This document shows positions 20,543-30,632 of a stretch of DNA of 64,000 nucleotides, one piece after another (positions within the stretch are counted from its first letter, which is position 1; every line of letters starts with the position of its first letter). The position numbers and the translations under genes are program-made. Under the pieces are notes generated by a model. It did no database searches, had not been told where the DNA came from, and saw nothing but the letters and a program-made list of their open reading frames with translations. This DNA comes from Cafeteria roenbergensis (taxonomy: Eukaryota; Sar; Bigyra; Bicosoecida; Cafeteriaceae), in NCBI GenBank assembly GCA_008330645.1, contig VLTN01000043.1, positions 186,001-250,000 of the forward strand, written 5' to 3'.

Positions 20543-22996
20543 TCAGAGCTTGCTTCTGGCACTGGCGATCTCGGTCCAGCGCTCAATCGTCAGGGGCACA
20601 TACGTGCCGGCCTCCACGTCGAGCACAAGGAGCGGGTCCGGAACGACAGTTGGGTCCGCCCCCTGCTTGCGCAGCTGCACCTTTTGGTGCTTGAAGGTCC
20701 CCGTGGTGTCCATTTGGGGCAAGATACGAACGAAAACGGGCACCGCGTATGCGGGAAGGCACTCTCGCAGGTGCTGAAACAGCCTGGGCGCATCCAGCGC
20801 AGCGGCAGCTGCAGCTGCGTCGCTCGCCCGCCGGGCCGCCGGGCCCTTGTTGGCCGGGTCGCAAGCCGTCGGGCAGGCCGCCATGGCTTCTGGAGACAGC
20901 ACCACCGCCGCCATGCCGGCCCTGCCGTCCTTGCCTGGCACCTCCACCCCGTACACGTTGGATTCGGCCAGAGTGCTCACCCTCCCGAGGGCCTCGGCCA
21001 CCTCGGTGGTGGCCACGTTCTCGCCCTTCCAGCGGAACGTGTCGCCGATGCGGTCCTTGAACCAAAAGCGTCCTTCGGCGTCCCTGACCAGCAGATCCCC
21101 GGTGCGGAACCACGTGTCCCCGCGAGTCAGCACGTCCCTGAGAATCTTCTTTTCTGTCGCCGCCTTGTTGCCGTAGTATCCCCGGAACTGCCGGCTGGGG
21201 TCGCCCTCCGCGATGAGGCCGAGGAGCTCGCCTTTCTCGCCCGGCAAGCAGGGCACGCACATGCCGGTGGCCGGGTCCCGCACCGCCTCCTCCTCCTCCT
21301 CGTCGAAGCGGACCATGCTCATGATCCCCATAGCCCAGGACAGCGCGCCCATGCGGCCCACCGCGCCCCTATCGGCGCGCGAGCGGCACCAGTTGAACAG
21401 TCCGGCGTTGCCCTCCGTCGCGGCGTAGAATTCGCCGACCTCGGGCACCGCGAACCGGTCCTGAAACGGACCCCACACGTCGGGACGCAGACCGTTGCCG
21501 ATCGCGATGCGGACCCCGTGGCCCTTCTCGTCGGCAGGGTCGCCGGGAGGCGAGTTGACGAGGTACCGGCAGAGCTCGCCGATGTACTGCACCACAGTGG
21601 CGCGGTACCGGCGGCAGTCAGACCAGAAGGCTCGGGCCGAGAACCGCGGCCGGATGACCAGCGTGGCTCCCTGGTACAGCATGATACCGGACCCGATCAG
21701 GCCGCCCGAGGCGTGGTAGAGCGGAAGCACCGTGTAGATGCGGTCCGCGTGCCCAACGTGATATATGCGGCTGAACAAACATGCGGCCATGTGCAGCCGG
21801 GAGTGCGAGATCACGCTGGCCTTGGGAAGGCCAGTCGTGCCGCTGGTGTAGATGAGTCCAAAGTTTGAAAAAATGTTGGTCTTGGACCGCAGGAGGCGGG
21901 AAGGGCGGTCAGACGAGGCTGCGAGCATTCCCGCCCCGGCGTCAAGCTCGAGCTTCGCGAGCGTGGCAGTGAATGAGTCGTCAGCTGCGTCGGCGGCGTC
22001 GTCTGCATCTTCGGAGCCAGCGGCAGCTGCCTCGGCCGCGTCCCTCGCAGACGCGGCGGGGTGCGTCGCCTCGGCAGCTGGCGCAATGGCACCCCCCGCG
22101 GGGGCGCCTGGCACGGGGCTGCCGATGCCCTCTCCGAGCCGCGCCGCCTTGAGCGATCGAAGGTCGGGCTCGGTGGCCATGACGTGCGCGATGGCCGACC
22201 GGTGGGGCGCGTCGAAGAGGACGGCGCGGGCCTTGGCGATGCGAAGGCAGTGACCCAGAGCAGGCCCGCGGAGGTTGTGGTTGATGAATGCGGTGACCAC
22301 GCCAAGCTTGGCGAGCGCGAGCCAGGCGAGCACAAACTCTGGCCTGTTCGACATCACCAGGGCGACGACGTCGCCCTCCTGCAGCGCGAGCGCCGACGCG
22401 GCCCAGTTGGCGAGTCGGTTGCTGACTGCGTTGCGGCGGCGAGGGAACCCAGCAGGCAGGCGAGGGGAGTGGCGTCGCGCAAGGCGGAGATGCGGCGCCG
22501 CCGGCGGCCGCGCATGTGCGCCGCCGAACGCTGGCCGGCGCAAGCAGGGGTGTCACGAGCCGGCCGGCCACGCAGCCCCGCAGCATGCGTGATGCGCGAC
22601 ATGCGCACCGACCACGGCTGCTGGCATGCTGCGCGAGGTGCCGCACCTTCGTCGGCAACGCTAAAGCTCAGGCTAATGTCGCCCTGAACAATTGCCTCTT
22701 TCATGGTCCAACGGTCCACTGTCTCCTCCCAGATGTCAGCGACAGTCGTGCCGGCACTCTCGTACAGCTTGGTCCTGCGCGCGGCGCCGGGAGCAAGGGC
22801 GAGACGAGGTCGGCTTGCGTGGCCGTCCGGCAGATTGCAGCGGAGGCCGGGTTGTCCCGAGCCGGCCCGAGCAAAGGCGTGGCAGCTGCCCCCCCCGGGG
22901 ACCGCGGCCAGCTCACTCGATCCGCAGGGCCACAAAGGCCCTGGCGAGGTTGAGGTCCGAGAGCACGGCGTCCATGCTCCAGTCCGGAGGTGGCAT
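20543..22996 (-). CDS. FATP/very-long-chain acyl-CoA synthetase (SLC27-type)
   Basis: Exons 22917-22996, 22647-22774 and 20543-22425; introns GTGAGC...GCGCAG (phase 2) and GTGCGG...ACGCAG (phase 1); 696 residues. Splicing joins TVADIWEETVDRW, SFSVADEVSNRLANW and VALVMSNRPEFVLAWLALAKLG, the usual N-terminal order of FATP/ACSVL enzymes. The AMP-binding motif IYTSGTTGLPKA, the motif GEFYAATEGNAGLFN, the motif TGDLLVRDAEGRFWFKDRIGDTFRWKGEN (split here as TGDLLVRD and FKDRIGDTFRWKGEN) and the C-terminal YAVPVFVRI/TGTFKHQK block are present. The enzyme forms acyl-adenylate and then acyl-CoA from long fatty acids, at ER, peroxisome or plasma membrane. An Ala-rich insertion precedes the AMP motif. 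The second donor (GTGCGG) is the only non-GTGAG donor among the introns I placed. Confidence 0.9.
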
Positions 22997-23306
22997 GCCC
23001 AGCGACCCCGTGCCCGCCCTGGCGGCTGCAGAGCGCCCGACGCTGCGGCACGACCTGGCTCCCCCCGAGCCTGGCCGCACAGCGGGCTGGGCGGCCGATG
23101 GGAGAGCAGCTCCAGCGTCGCAGTCTGGCCTTGCCGTGCGCGACAGCTGGCCCTCCCCTCTCCCACCCTGGCACGTTCGTGGTTTCTCGTGGCGAACAGG
23201 CGCGGTGCGTGGCAATTGAAGCAGATGTGCAACCGCGGGCTCGCAGTACAAATCGCCAACGCGCACGCGGGGCAGCGAATGGCCTGGGCCGTGCGCGAGA
23301 GAGGCC
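22997..23306. promoter_or_regulatory. Upstream region of the FATP gene
   Basis: 310 bp between the FATP start and the stop of the next minus-strand gene. It should contain the FATP promoter. A weak AT patch (GGCAATTGAAGCAGATG) lies near 23211. Nothing else is recognisable. Confidence 0.35.
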
Positions 23307-24799
23307 TCACCCCCCTGCCCCACCCTCGCACCCCGAGGGGTTGCAAAACACGTCCAGAGGAGTGGAGCAGTTGTCCAAGTACGAGCCAAACGCTGGCGCC
23401 CCGCCCCCTCCGGCTTCCACCGCGGAGAGGAAACTGGGCAACGCCGTCCGCATGGGGTCTTGCACGATGGGTGCTCCGGGCTGCACCTGGTGCGGCACCG
23501 CCGTGCGCAGAAAGGCAGGCGTCGTGAGGGTCGCGGACGGGGAGCTGCACGCGGCGCTGAACGCGAACTGGCCGGCGCCGCTCCCTGCCAGCAGGTCGCG
23601 CACCCACGACGCCTGGCCGCTAGCGAAGCGGGCCCAGGGACCCTGTTCCGCCCACCGCGCGCCGGAGGGCTGCGGCCACGCCCCGAGGCCGCGCAGCTGC
23701 TGCCGGTCAAGCTGCTGCGCCTGGATCAGAGTGGGCACACCGCTCTCGGCAATGGCTTGCAGGACGGAGGTGGGCGACACGGCCGCCGCCGCTCGCGGGG
23801 GCTGCTGCCACACGGCGGCGCCGCGCTTCGCTAGCGTGTCGGCCCGGCAGTCCGACCCAGTGAGGCACGGCGCGGCGCTGGCGTTGAGCTGCTGCCGGCC
23901 CCAGGAGGTGAGAAGGCAGCCGTCGCACACGGCTGTGAAGGAGGCGTTGGCGTGCTTGGGGACAGGCTCCCCGCCAGTTGCCCACTCGCGCAGCGTGCGC
24001 ACTCCTTTGAAGGCCTGCGGCTGCCCAGCCAAGGCGTGCGAAGACTCGTCCGCAAACAGACCCGCGCCTGCAACCACGGTGATGGCAGCAGCGTCACCCA
24101 GCGCCCCCCCTCCGGGGAGCCCCCCCTCACGGATGTCCTCAAGCACCGCCTTGGCTATGGCTCGCCCGCGGAAGCTCCACGGCGCGCTGGCGCCCGTGGC
24201 CGGGAGCGTTGCGTTTCCCGCCCACAGGTCCGACGAGCAGTAGGGCACAAACACCGCACTTGCCTTGTACAGATTCGGGTTTGCCTCGGCAAACGGGAGC
24301 AGCACCCCCGATGGGAAGGCCGTGGGGGCCGATGGCGGGCTGGTCGCGTTGGGGTCGGCGCTGGCCCTGCGATTGCAGCTGGCGTCGTCAAAGCAAGCGG
24401 TGCTGCCCGACTCGAAAACCACGACCCAGCGCGGGCGCTCCACCTCGGCGCAGTAGTCTGGGACTGCGATCAGGCCGATGGACGAGCAGCACGACTTCAG
24501 CGCAGGGATCGACGGGCCAGAAGGCGGATGGAGCGCACTGGCGGCGGCTCTCGGCGAGACCACGTCACACGCGTTCCGTGGTTGCACGCGGCGCCACCCA
24601 AAGCGTTCTCACAGCCAGGCTTCCTGTCCCAGTTCGCCGAGCAGTTTCTGTAGTAGTAGGCTGCGGGGCGGCCCGACGAGCAGACGGCGCCGCGCGCAGT
24701 GGCGTTGCGAACCTCAACCCGCGTCATGAGAAGCGCGGGCGGAATGTCGGCGCTCGCAGCGGCCAGCGCGGCCGCCGCGACGAGCACGCGACCCCACAT
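23307..24799 (-). CDS. Notum/pectin-acetylesterase-like secreted protein lacking catalytic residues
   Basis: Exons 24613-24799 and 23307-24463, with a 149-bp intron (GTGAGA...TCGCAG, phase 1), giving 447 residues. A signal peptide (MWGRVLVAAAALAAASA) is followed by AAYYYRN, RWVVVFESGSTAC, CNRR, VFVPYCSSDLWAGN and WSFRGRAIAKAVLEDI, the block order of the Notum/PAE alpha/beta-hydrolase family. Notum removes palmitoleate from Wnt; PAEs deacetylate pectin. In this copy the oxyanion-loop glycines (EGG in the family) read ESG. The nucleophile motif AGSSAGG is replaced by AGAGLFA. The region that carries the catalytic His after a conserved SC reads CSSPS. It is therefore probably secreted and non-catalytic, perhaps a binding protein. 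The exon 1 donor was chosen to fit the GTGAG rule; a donor at 24570 is the alternative. It sits 117 bp downstream of the Lon-like gene on the same strand. Confidence 0.75.
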
Positions 24800-24916
24800 T
24801 GCGCAAGCTGAGCAGAAACCAAGCCTTGCGCTCCGCCCTCGAAACGCTGTGAGAATGTGGTTCTTCGTCGGACCGTGTGGCGCCTCTGCAGTTTGCGAGC
24901 CCTGCCGCGCAGCAAG

Positions 24917-27409
24917 CTACTGCGCCTCCTCCGCTCCCCACACAGCCCTCACCGCCTCCTCAAGCGTGGACACAAACACGGGCCTCACTTTCCCAGACAC
25001 CTGGCTCGGCAGGGCCGCGAAGTCGCGCCTGCAAGCCTCTGGGAGCAGCAGCACGGAGATGCCGCGCAGCGCGGCTGCAGTGGTCTTCTCGTGAATGCTC
25101 CCCACCTGCATTACCCGCCCGCTCAGCCCCATGCTCCCCGTGACGGCCAGCCGCCGCGGCAGCGGCAGCTCAAGCACCGCGGACAGCAGGCCCAGGGCCA
25201 GGCAGAGCCCCCCCGACGCCCCGTCGCTCGACCGCATCGACGGCTCCACGAAGGCAGTGTGCCACTCGTGCGCCAGGAGCCGCTGCAGGGGCCCGCTCTC
25301 ATACCCAGCCTGCCCTCCGGCCAAGAGCTGGCTGGGCTGTCCAGCACGCCACGCGCCAGCTCCCCCCTCTGCGCTTGCCAAGCCGTCGGCAGAGCCGTCG
25401 GCAGAGCCACCCGCGGAGCTGCCGGCATGGAACCCTTCCGACTCGCTGTCTTCGTCAGCGTGGCCCCAGCTGAACCGATCTGGCCGGGCTGGGTGGGCGG
25501 GGCGGCGCCTAGCGTCCCTGCCGCCTCCAGACGCAGCCCTGTGCAAATCACAGTGCGATCCTTCCACTGCAGAGCCCCCCAGGAAGTTGGAGCGGCAGAC
25601 TTCCCTCGGCGCGCCGCCCGAAGCGTTCCAGCACCGTTCCGGGAACAGTCCGTCGCCGGGCCGGCTTCGAGCCAGCAGCGCCACGACGGCTGACAGAGCG
25701 ACGTCCGCGCTCTCCTGAGAGGCCCCCTTCATGGCCGTCACGCTGAGACGTCGGCCCCTGAGCCCCAGGGGCATGGGGACCACTTCGCACAGGTCAACGT
25801 CGCCGGCGCCGCCGTCGAGCGCCGACACCGACGCCAGCACGCCGCAGCGATCCCACATCGCGCCGCCGCCAGCAGCGCCCGCCGGCGCGGACTGCGCAGC
25901 TGCCGCTGCCCGCTCGCCGCGATCGGCTGGGACGATCCCAACGCCGCCGCCTCCGCTGCCCCCGCTGCTGCTACCGCCGCCTCTGACGTCGCTGCCTCGC
26001 TGAGACTCTGCGTCCAGGTCGGCGGCAGAGCCCAGCCGGTCAGCGAGAAAGTCCTCGTACACGTCATCGGACGACAGGAACCGATGAAGGTCCTCCTCTC
26101 CGAAGTGAACCGGTAGAGCAGATCCTTCCGAAACCGACCTGAGCGTCTCCGCGGCGAGGGCTTCCGCGCACGCTCGCAAGCCGAGCGACCCGGCGTCGGT
26201 GCCGGCCTTGGCGGCGAGCGCGGTCACCAGCCCGTCGGCGAGCCGGATGTCGCCCGACGACATTCCAAGCGCCGCCATGGCCTCCGGGAGCAGGTAGTCT
26301 CGGAACACGGCCTGCTTGTCGTCGGGCGGCAGAGCCCGGAACACGGCTCTGCCAGCCACGGAGGCAAAGGGGGGGTCGATGCCAGGTGTGGAGTCGCACG
26401 CCACGACGACGAGGGCTCTGCTCAGCGGCACTGGCATGTCGAGGGCGGGGTCGACGACCCAGCCTGCCCTGACTCCCTCCATCAGCTCTGCCAGCGCCTC
26501 CTGCGCCTCGTCGCTGGCGTCTTCAGGCGAGTGAAGGAGGACGACGGCGTCGGAGGAGCCGGCTGCGAGCAGGAGGCGGGCCAGGACTCCGAGGCGGGGG
26601 GCTCTGCCGGATGGCTCTGCTTCTCCGAGGATGGAGGCTGCGGTGGATCCTGCCGAGAGCCGGTACGAGACAAATCGCATCCCAAGCGCGTGGGCGACGA
26701 CTCTGGCCGCGGTGGAGCGCCCGGTGCCGTGGGGGCCTTCCAGGAACATGGGGCGGTGGGCTGCGCGCCACGCGGCCTCGTGGGGGGCCGAGGGGTCGTC
26801 CGGGGGACCCAGTGCCGAGGGGTCCGCCAGCCGCTGCCTGGCTGCAACTGCGGCGGCGACGGAGGCGGTGAGCGCCCGTGCGGCCTCGGCCTGGCCCACC
26901 AGCCTTTGCCGGAGCGCCGCGGAGACGCGCGCCACAGCGGCCTTGGGGGTGGCGTCCTCGCCCACAGCTGGCGGCGGCAGGTCGTGCAGCGCAGCGAGTC
27001 GCAAGCCCAGGCTGAGCTTGCCTTCGCTGGCGAACACGTCCGAAAGCTCGGCCTCGTGCTCGTCACCGGGCTGGGCGGCCGCTTCAAAGGCGTCCATTGA
27101 CGCAGCGAGCGCCCTTAGGGCGTCCGACCGCGAGGCGCGGGCGGCAAGGGCGCCGGGTGAGGTGCCCATCGGCACGGGCCCGCGTTGCAGCACAGTCAGA
27201 GCTGCCCGGGCGGCATCGACGGCGTCAGTGAGGTGCGGCACCCTGCCGGATGTCGCGTCGGGCACGCCAGCCAGCTCTGCGGCCAGCGCCAGGCGGGCGC
27301 GCGCGCCGAGCGCCCTGTCCGTCGCTGTCGTCGACGCCGACACGAACCGCACGCGCCCGCGCGAGAGCGGCCCCGCGCGGGTGGCCCGCGAAGCAGCGCG
27401 AAGCGCCAT
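24917..27409 (-). CDS. Mitochondrial Lon-like protease with degenerate AAA+ motifs
   Basis: Single exon, 830 residues. The N-terminus MALRAASRATRAGPLSRGRV is Arg-rich and acid-free, as in mitochondrial targeting peptides. The AAA+ region (about 215-420) keeps the fold pattern, but Walker A reads GPHGTGRST (Lys replaced by Arg231) and Walker B reads VVLLHSPEDAS instead of LLDEID. The C-terminal proteolytic domain is clear: DGASGG with Ser732, then TGSMGLSGRVMQVGSIHEKTTAA with Lys775. That 43-residue spacing matches the Ser-Lys dyad of E. coli Lon (S679/K722). A low-complexity region (about 480-650) separates the two parts, and there is little sign of the N-terminal LON substrate domain. So the peptidase site looks whole while ATP hydrolysis is doubtful. 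It may be an ATP-independent Lon-like peptidase in mitochondria. Confidence 0.82.
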   Translation of the reverse strand: MALRAASRATRAGPLSRGRVRFVSASTTATDRALGARARLALAAELAGVPDATSGRVPHLTDAVDAARAALTVLQRGPVPMGTSPGALAARASRSDALRALAASMDAFEAAAQPGDEHEAELSDVFASEGKLSLGLRLAALHDLPPPAVGEDATPKAAVARVSAALRQRLVGQAEAARALTASVAAAVAARQRLADPSALGPPDDPSAPHEAAWRAAHRPMFLEGPHGTGRSTAARVVAHALGMRFVSYRLSAGSTAASILGEAEPSGRAPRLGVLARLLLAAGSSDAVVLLHSPEDASDEAQEALAELMEGVRAGWVVDPALDMPVPLSRALVVVACDSTPGIDPPFASVAGRAVFRALPPDDKQAVFRDYLLPEAMAALGMSSGDIRLADGLVTALAAKAGTDAGSLGLRACAEALAAETLRSVSEGSALPVHFGEEDLHRFLSSDDVYEDFLADRLGSAADLDAESQRGSDVRGGGSSSGGSGGGGVGIVPADRGERAAAAAQSAPAGAAGGGAMWDRCGVLASVSALDGGAGDVDLCEVVPMPLGLRGRRLSVTAMKGASQESADVALSAVVALLARSRPGDGLFPERCWNASGGAPREVCRSNFLGGSAVEGSHCDLHRAASGGGRDARRRPAHPARPDRFSWGHADEDSESEGFHAGSSAGGSADGSADGLASAEGGAGAWRAGQPSQLLAGGQAGYESGPLQRLLAHEWHTAFVEPSMRSSDGASGGLCLALGLLSAVLELPLPRRLAVTGSMGLSGRVMQVGSIHEKTTAAALRGISVLLLPEACRRDFAALPSQVSGKVRPVFVSTLEEAVRAVWGAEEAQ

Positions 27410-28430
27410 CGCCGGAACCCCTCCAAGCTCGCAACGAGCTCAGTTGCGGCGTGCAGCTTGCACCGGCGGGGTTGCGACGCCGCTTGCGCAGCCAGCCATT
27501 TTTGCCGGCAGAGGCCATTGCTGCGCTTGTCGACCGCAAGCGGCATCGGCACTGCACAGACGGCCAGCTCCGCGCTCTTCCAGCGCCGAGAGAAGTGTCT
27601 CTGTGTTTCCGTGCGGCCCGGCCCGGCTGTGTCGCTCCCGTGGCGGCCAGCGCCACTCGCAACGAGAGTCTGGTCGCGCAGTGGTTGCGGTGGCGGCTCG
27701 CTGCAACCTCACACGCGTTGAGGGCAAGGGCCGCTGGGCAGGGTTCGATGCCGAGATGTGAGGAAGCCGTGCTCGTTGGTCTGCGCTGGCTGAGCAGTCC
27801 GCGACAAGCTCCCTGACGCGCTTGTCGTGTTTCGGAGTTGGAGAGTGCAAAGGCGCACGTGCGCGGTCTGGCTGCGAGGGGCACGACCCTCGGCTGGACC
27901 CTGCACTCTTCGCAATCTCAGTCAATATTTTGCGGCGAAAGGAGTGGCTCGGAGGCGCAGCATTGCCGCTCGCGACGCGAGTGAATTTCGTTGGAGCAAT
28001 GCTGCCGCTTCGCGGGCCACCGGCTGCGGCCACTGCTCCCGCGTGCGGCCAACAGGGCAGGCGTTTCACAGTGGTTTGGTTGTGTTATGGACTTAAGCAA
28101 GCCGATTGGATCAAGTGCCAGGGCTGCAGCTGCCTTGTAGACGAAGGCTGCGACCGACGTCGCTGAGGTGTCGGATTGAGACTCTGGCGTCGGGCAGTCA
28201 GAAGACTCCGACGGCCTGGCGGGGGGCTGCTTCTGGCGCGCATTTCGGGGGTGCATAGCAAATCGCCTCGCTATTGGGACTTCCAAAATGCGAGCGTGCA
28301 ACCAGTTTGCCAAATCGCATGAAAAACCACAACCTCGCCCACACTTTGTCACACACGCACGAGAGCATGCACCAACGCGATTCGCACTTGGCACTCCATG
28401 GCACGAGCACTGCACGCTCGGCGCTGATGC
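27410..28430. other. About 1 kb intergenic region upstream of the Lon-like gene
   Basis: Visibly less GC-rich than flanking genes, particularly 27,900-28,400. It contains CAATATTTTGCGGCG near 27922 and runs such as GAAAAACCACAACC near 28319. It holds the Lon-like promoter and the 3' end of the DRC3 transcript. I found no tRNA-like fold, no conserved open frame and no copy of the nearby transposon ends. Confidence 0.5.
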
Positions 28431-30309
28431 TCAGATCGCGGCATCAAAGTGCCGGAGGGCGCTAGCCACAGGGTCCTTCCGCATCGAGATGGCCGCCCCG
28501 TGGCGGCGGGGCTTGTTTCTCATCGCCAGCTCTTCAGTCCACGCCTCGACCCGGAGGTGTGCAGCCTCTCGCAGGGCCGCAATTTCTCCGAGGCGCACTC
28601 GGTTTCGCTCGCGCTCATCGGCTCGCGCAAGTTCCACGGCGTCGTTGCATTGCGAATTGACACGCTTGCGCGCGTCGTCGTCCATCTGAATGAGGTGCGC
28701 CTCCATCGCGTCAGCGCCCTCTTTGAGCATTGCCTCTGCCGAGTCCTTGCTTCGCAGAGCCAGCCCCACGTCGCTCTCCTCGTCGATGCCCGCTGGCCAG
28801 TCCCCGTCGACGATAAACGCCTCGTAGACTGCCTTTCCGGCGGCTGCAACGTCGTCCAAGAACGACTTGAGCGCGATGCTCAGCGAGCGAAAGAACTTGT
28901 CGTGCTCGGCGAGCTTGAGCGCCTTGAGCGAGCTCAGCTCCGTGTCCAGCGTGTCTATCATGCCGTAGACCTGCTCGGAAGCCATGAGCTCCACCTGGGT
29001 GAGCGACACCTCCATGGCGTCCGCCTCGTCCAGAAGCGCCTGAAAGTCTGCTTCGGATGGCGGGCGCGGCGGCTTCGCGCGCATGGCGTGGGTCAGGTGC
29101 TTGATTTTGCCTGCCAGGCTGGCCACCTGCTTGGCGGCCTCGGCCTCGGACGAGGCCAGAACGGCAGCAACGGCGGCGTTGAAGTGCTCAATCTCGCGGG
29201 CGATTTGCTTGTGGCGAAACGAGCCGCCTGTTCGAAACTTCTCGCCAAGGTCCAGAGCCACATCGATGATGAGGGCATACGGGTCGTGCAAAGAGTCCAG
29301 CTTTTGCAGTTCTTGCCAGGCAGGATCGGCCGCAAGGATCTCGTCCAGAGCCGTTGCTGCAGCTTCAATGTGCATCTCTCGCAGGTGCGCAGTCTTTGCA
29401 ATCGCCGCTTCTTTGGCCTGCCTAGCCTCGCCGGCGAGCGCGTCTGCTTCGTCCGCGGCTTTGAGCTCCTCCAGGGACACGCCGGCACGACTCACGCCGT
29501 CCCGCTCTCGGTCTGTGATGGCTGTATAGTCCAGATACGTGAGCTGGGGCACAAAGGCAATGACGTACGAGCGGTACTCGTCTTCCTCAGAGCACGGGTT
29601 GGCGTCCAGGGAAAGGGCCCGTAGTGCCGAGCACTGTCGGAGTGTCTTGACCGTGCTCAACGAGGAGATGCGGTTCCGCCCAAGGGACAGGACCTGAAGC
29701 TCAGGGCACCCGCCGAGCCCGGAGAGCTCGGAAATGCGGTTGCCGTAAAGCGCCAGGTCGGTGAGCTTGGCCAGGGTTTCAAGGCCCTGGATCTTCTCGA
29801 TCCTGTTGAACGACAGGTCTGCGAGACGGGGGCCAGAGCACGAGACACACGCGCGTCGGGTCTGCCTCGCGGATGGCTTGTCGCGCACGTTTCGCGACGT
29901 GGCGCGCGCGCAAAGCTGGACCCTCACCCAGCCACGTGAGAGTCGTCAGCTCCGTCAAGTTCTGGATCTCAGGGATGTCGTTATTGTCCAGTCGGAGCTC
30001 GCGCAGCTTAGGCAAGCCCTCGAGGTTCGCCAGGGCTGGGATGCGCCGAAACGACAGGCGCAGACTCGTGACCTCCTCCGGCAGCGTTGGAACGTGAGTG
30101 CTGTAGTCCACCATTTCGTCCGTGTGCTCGAGCATTTCCTCGAACGCGATGGACTCGGTGATCATCTCCATGGTGATCGGCTGCGGCGTGGGGAAGCGCA
30201 CTTGGAGGGTGGAAGCAAATTCGGCCTGCGTCAAGAACTCCGTCGTGCTGTTTCGAACGACGGACGAAGATGCCTTCCCCGACAGTGCCAACGCGATAGG
30301 ATTCGCCAT
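28431..30309 (-). CDS. DRC3: Dynein regulatory complex subunit 3 (LRRC48-like)
   Basis: Exons 29928-30309 and 28431-29818, with a 109-bp intron (GTGAGG...TCGCAG, phase 1) that restores LTWLDLSFNRIEKI; 589 residues. An N-terminal segment (ITMEMITESI) is followed by LRRs of the SDS22-like type (SLRLSFRRIPAL, LRLDNNDIPEIQNL, LDLSFNRIEKIQGL, LALYGNRISEL, LSLGRNRISSL) with an LRR cap (NPCSEEDEYRSYVIAFVPQL, LDYTAITDRER). Then comes about 380 residues of coiled coil. That architecture and the cap motif are those of DRC3, part of the nexin-dynein regulatory complex of motile 9+2 axonemes. Its presence implies that the organism builds motile flagella. Human DRC3 is about 520 residues, so the length is reasonable. 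Confidence 0.88.
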
Positions 30310-30632
30310 TTTCTCCCCGGGCCGGCTTTGGCCCAACGTGTGTCTGGCTGCAAGGGGAGACAAGCTGGCGCGCTCCTGCAGAGCTCTGAAACCACGGTCG
30401 CAGCAGTAGTGCCTGCGACCGGACAGCACGCGCACAGCCGCTATGCGCAGCCGCAACGCGGTCGACGCGCTTCTTCTGCGAGGCCTGCACGCGTTGGCGC
30501 TGGGACACACGCGCACACGAGGTCCAGACGAGAGGGGCGGGGAGCTGCGGGCCGCTTCCAGTTTGCAAGCGCGCAGCGTGGACCCCGCGTTTGCAGCCAC
30601 TCATACTCAGGGGGGGCGCATGCGCTGCGCCC
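30310..30632. promoter_or_regulatory. Upstream region of DRC3
   Basis: 323 bp between the DRC3 start and the stop of the next minus-strand gene. It should hold the DRC3 promoter. GC-rich; no element recognised. Confidence 0.35.

Noticed and set aside
27410-28430. Protein gene in the 1-kb spacer upstream of the Lon-like gene
   Set aside because: Several 100-200-codon frames exist on both strands, but all are Arg/Pro/Ser/Ala-rich with no domain, no splice support and overlapping one another.
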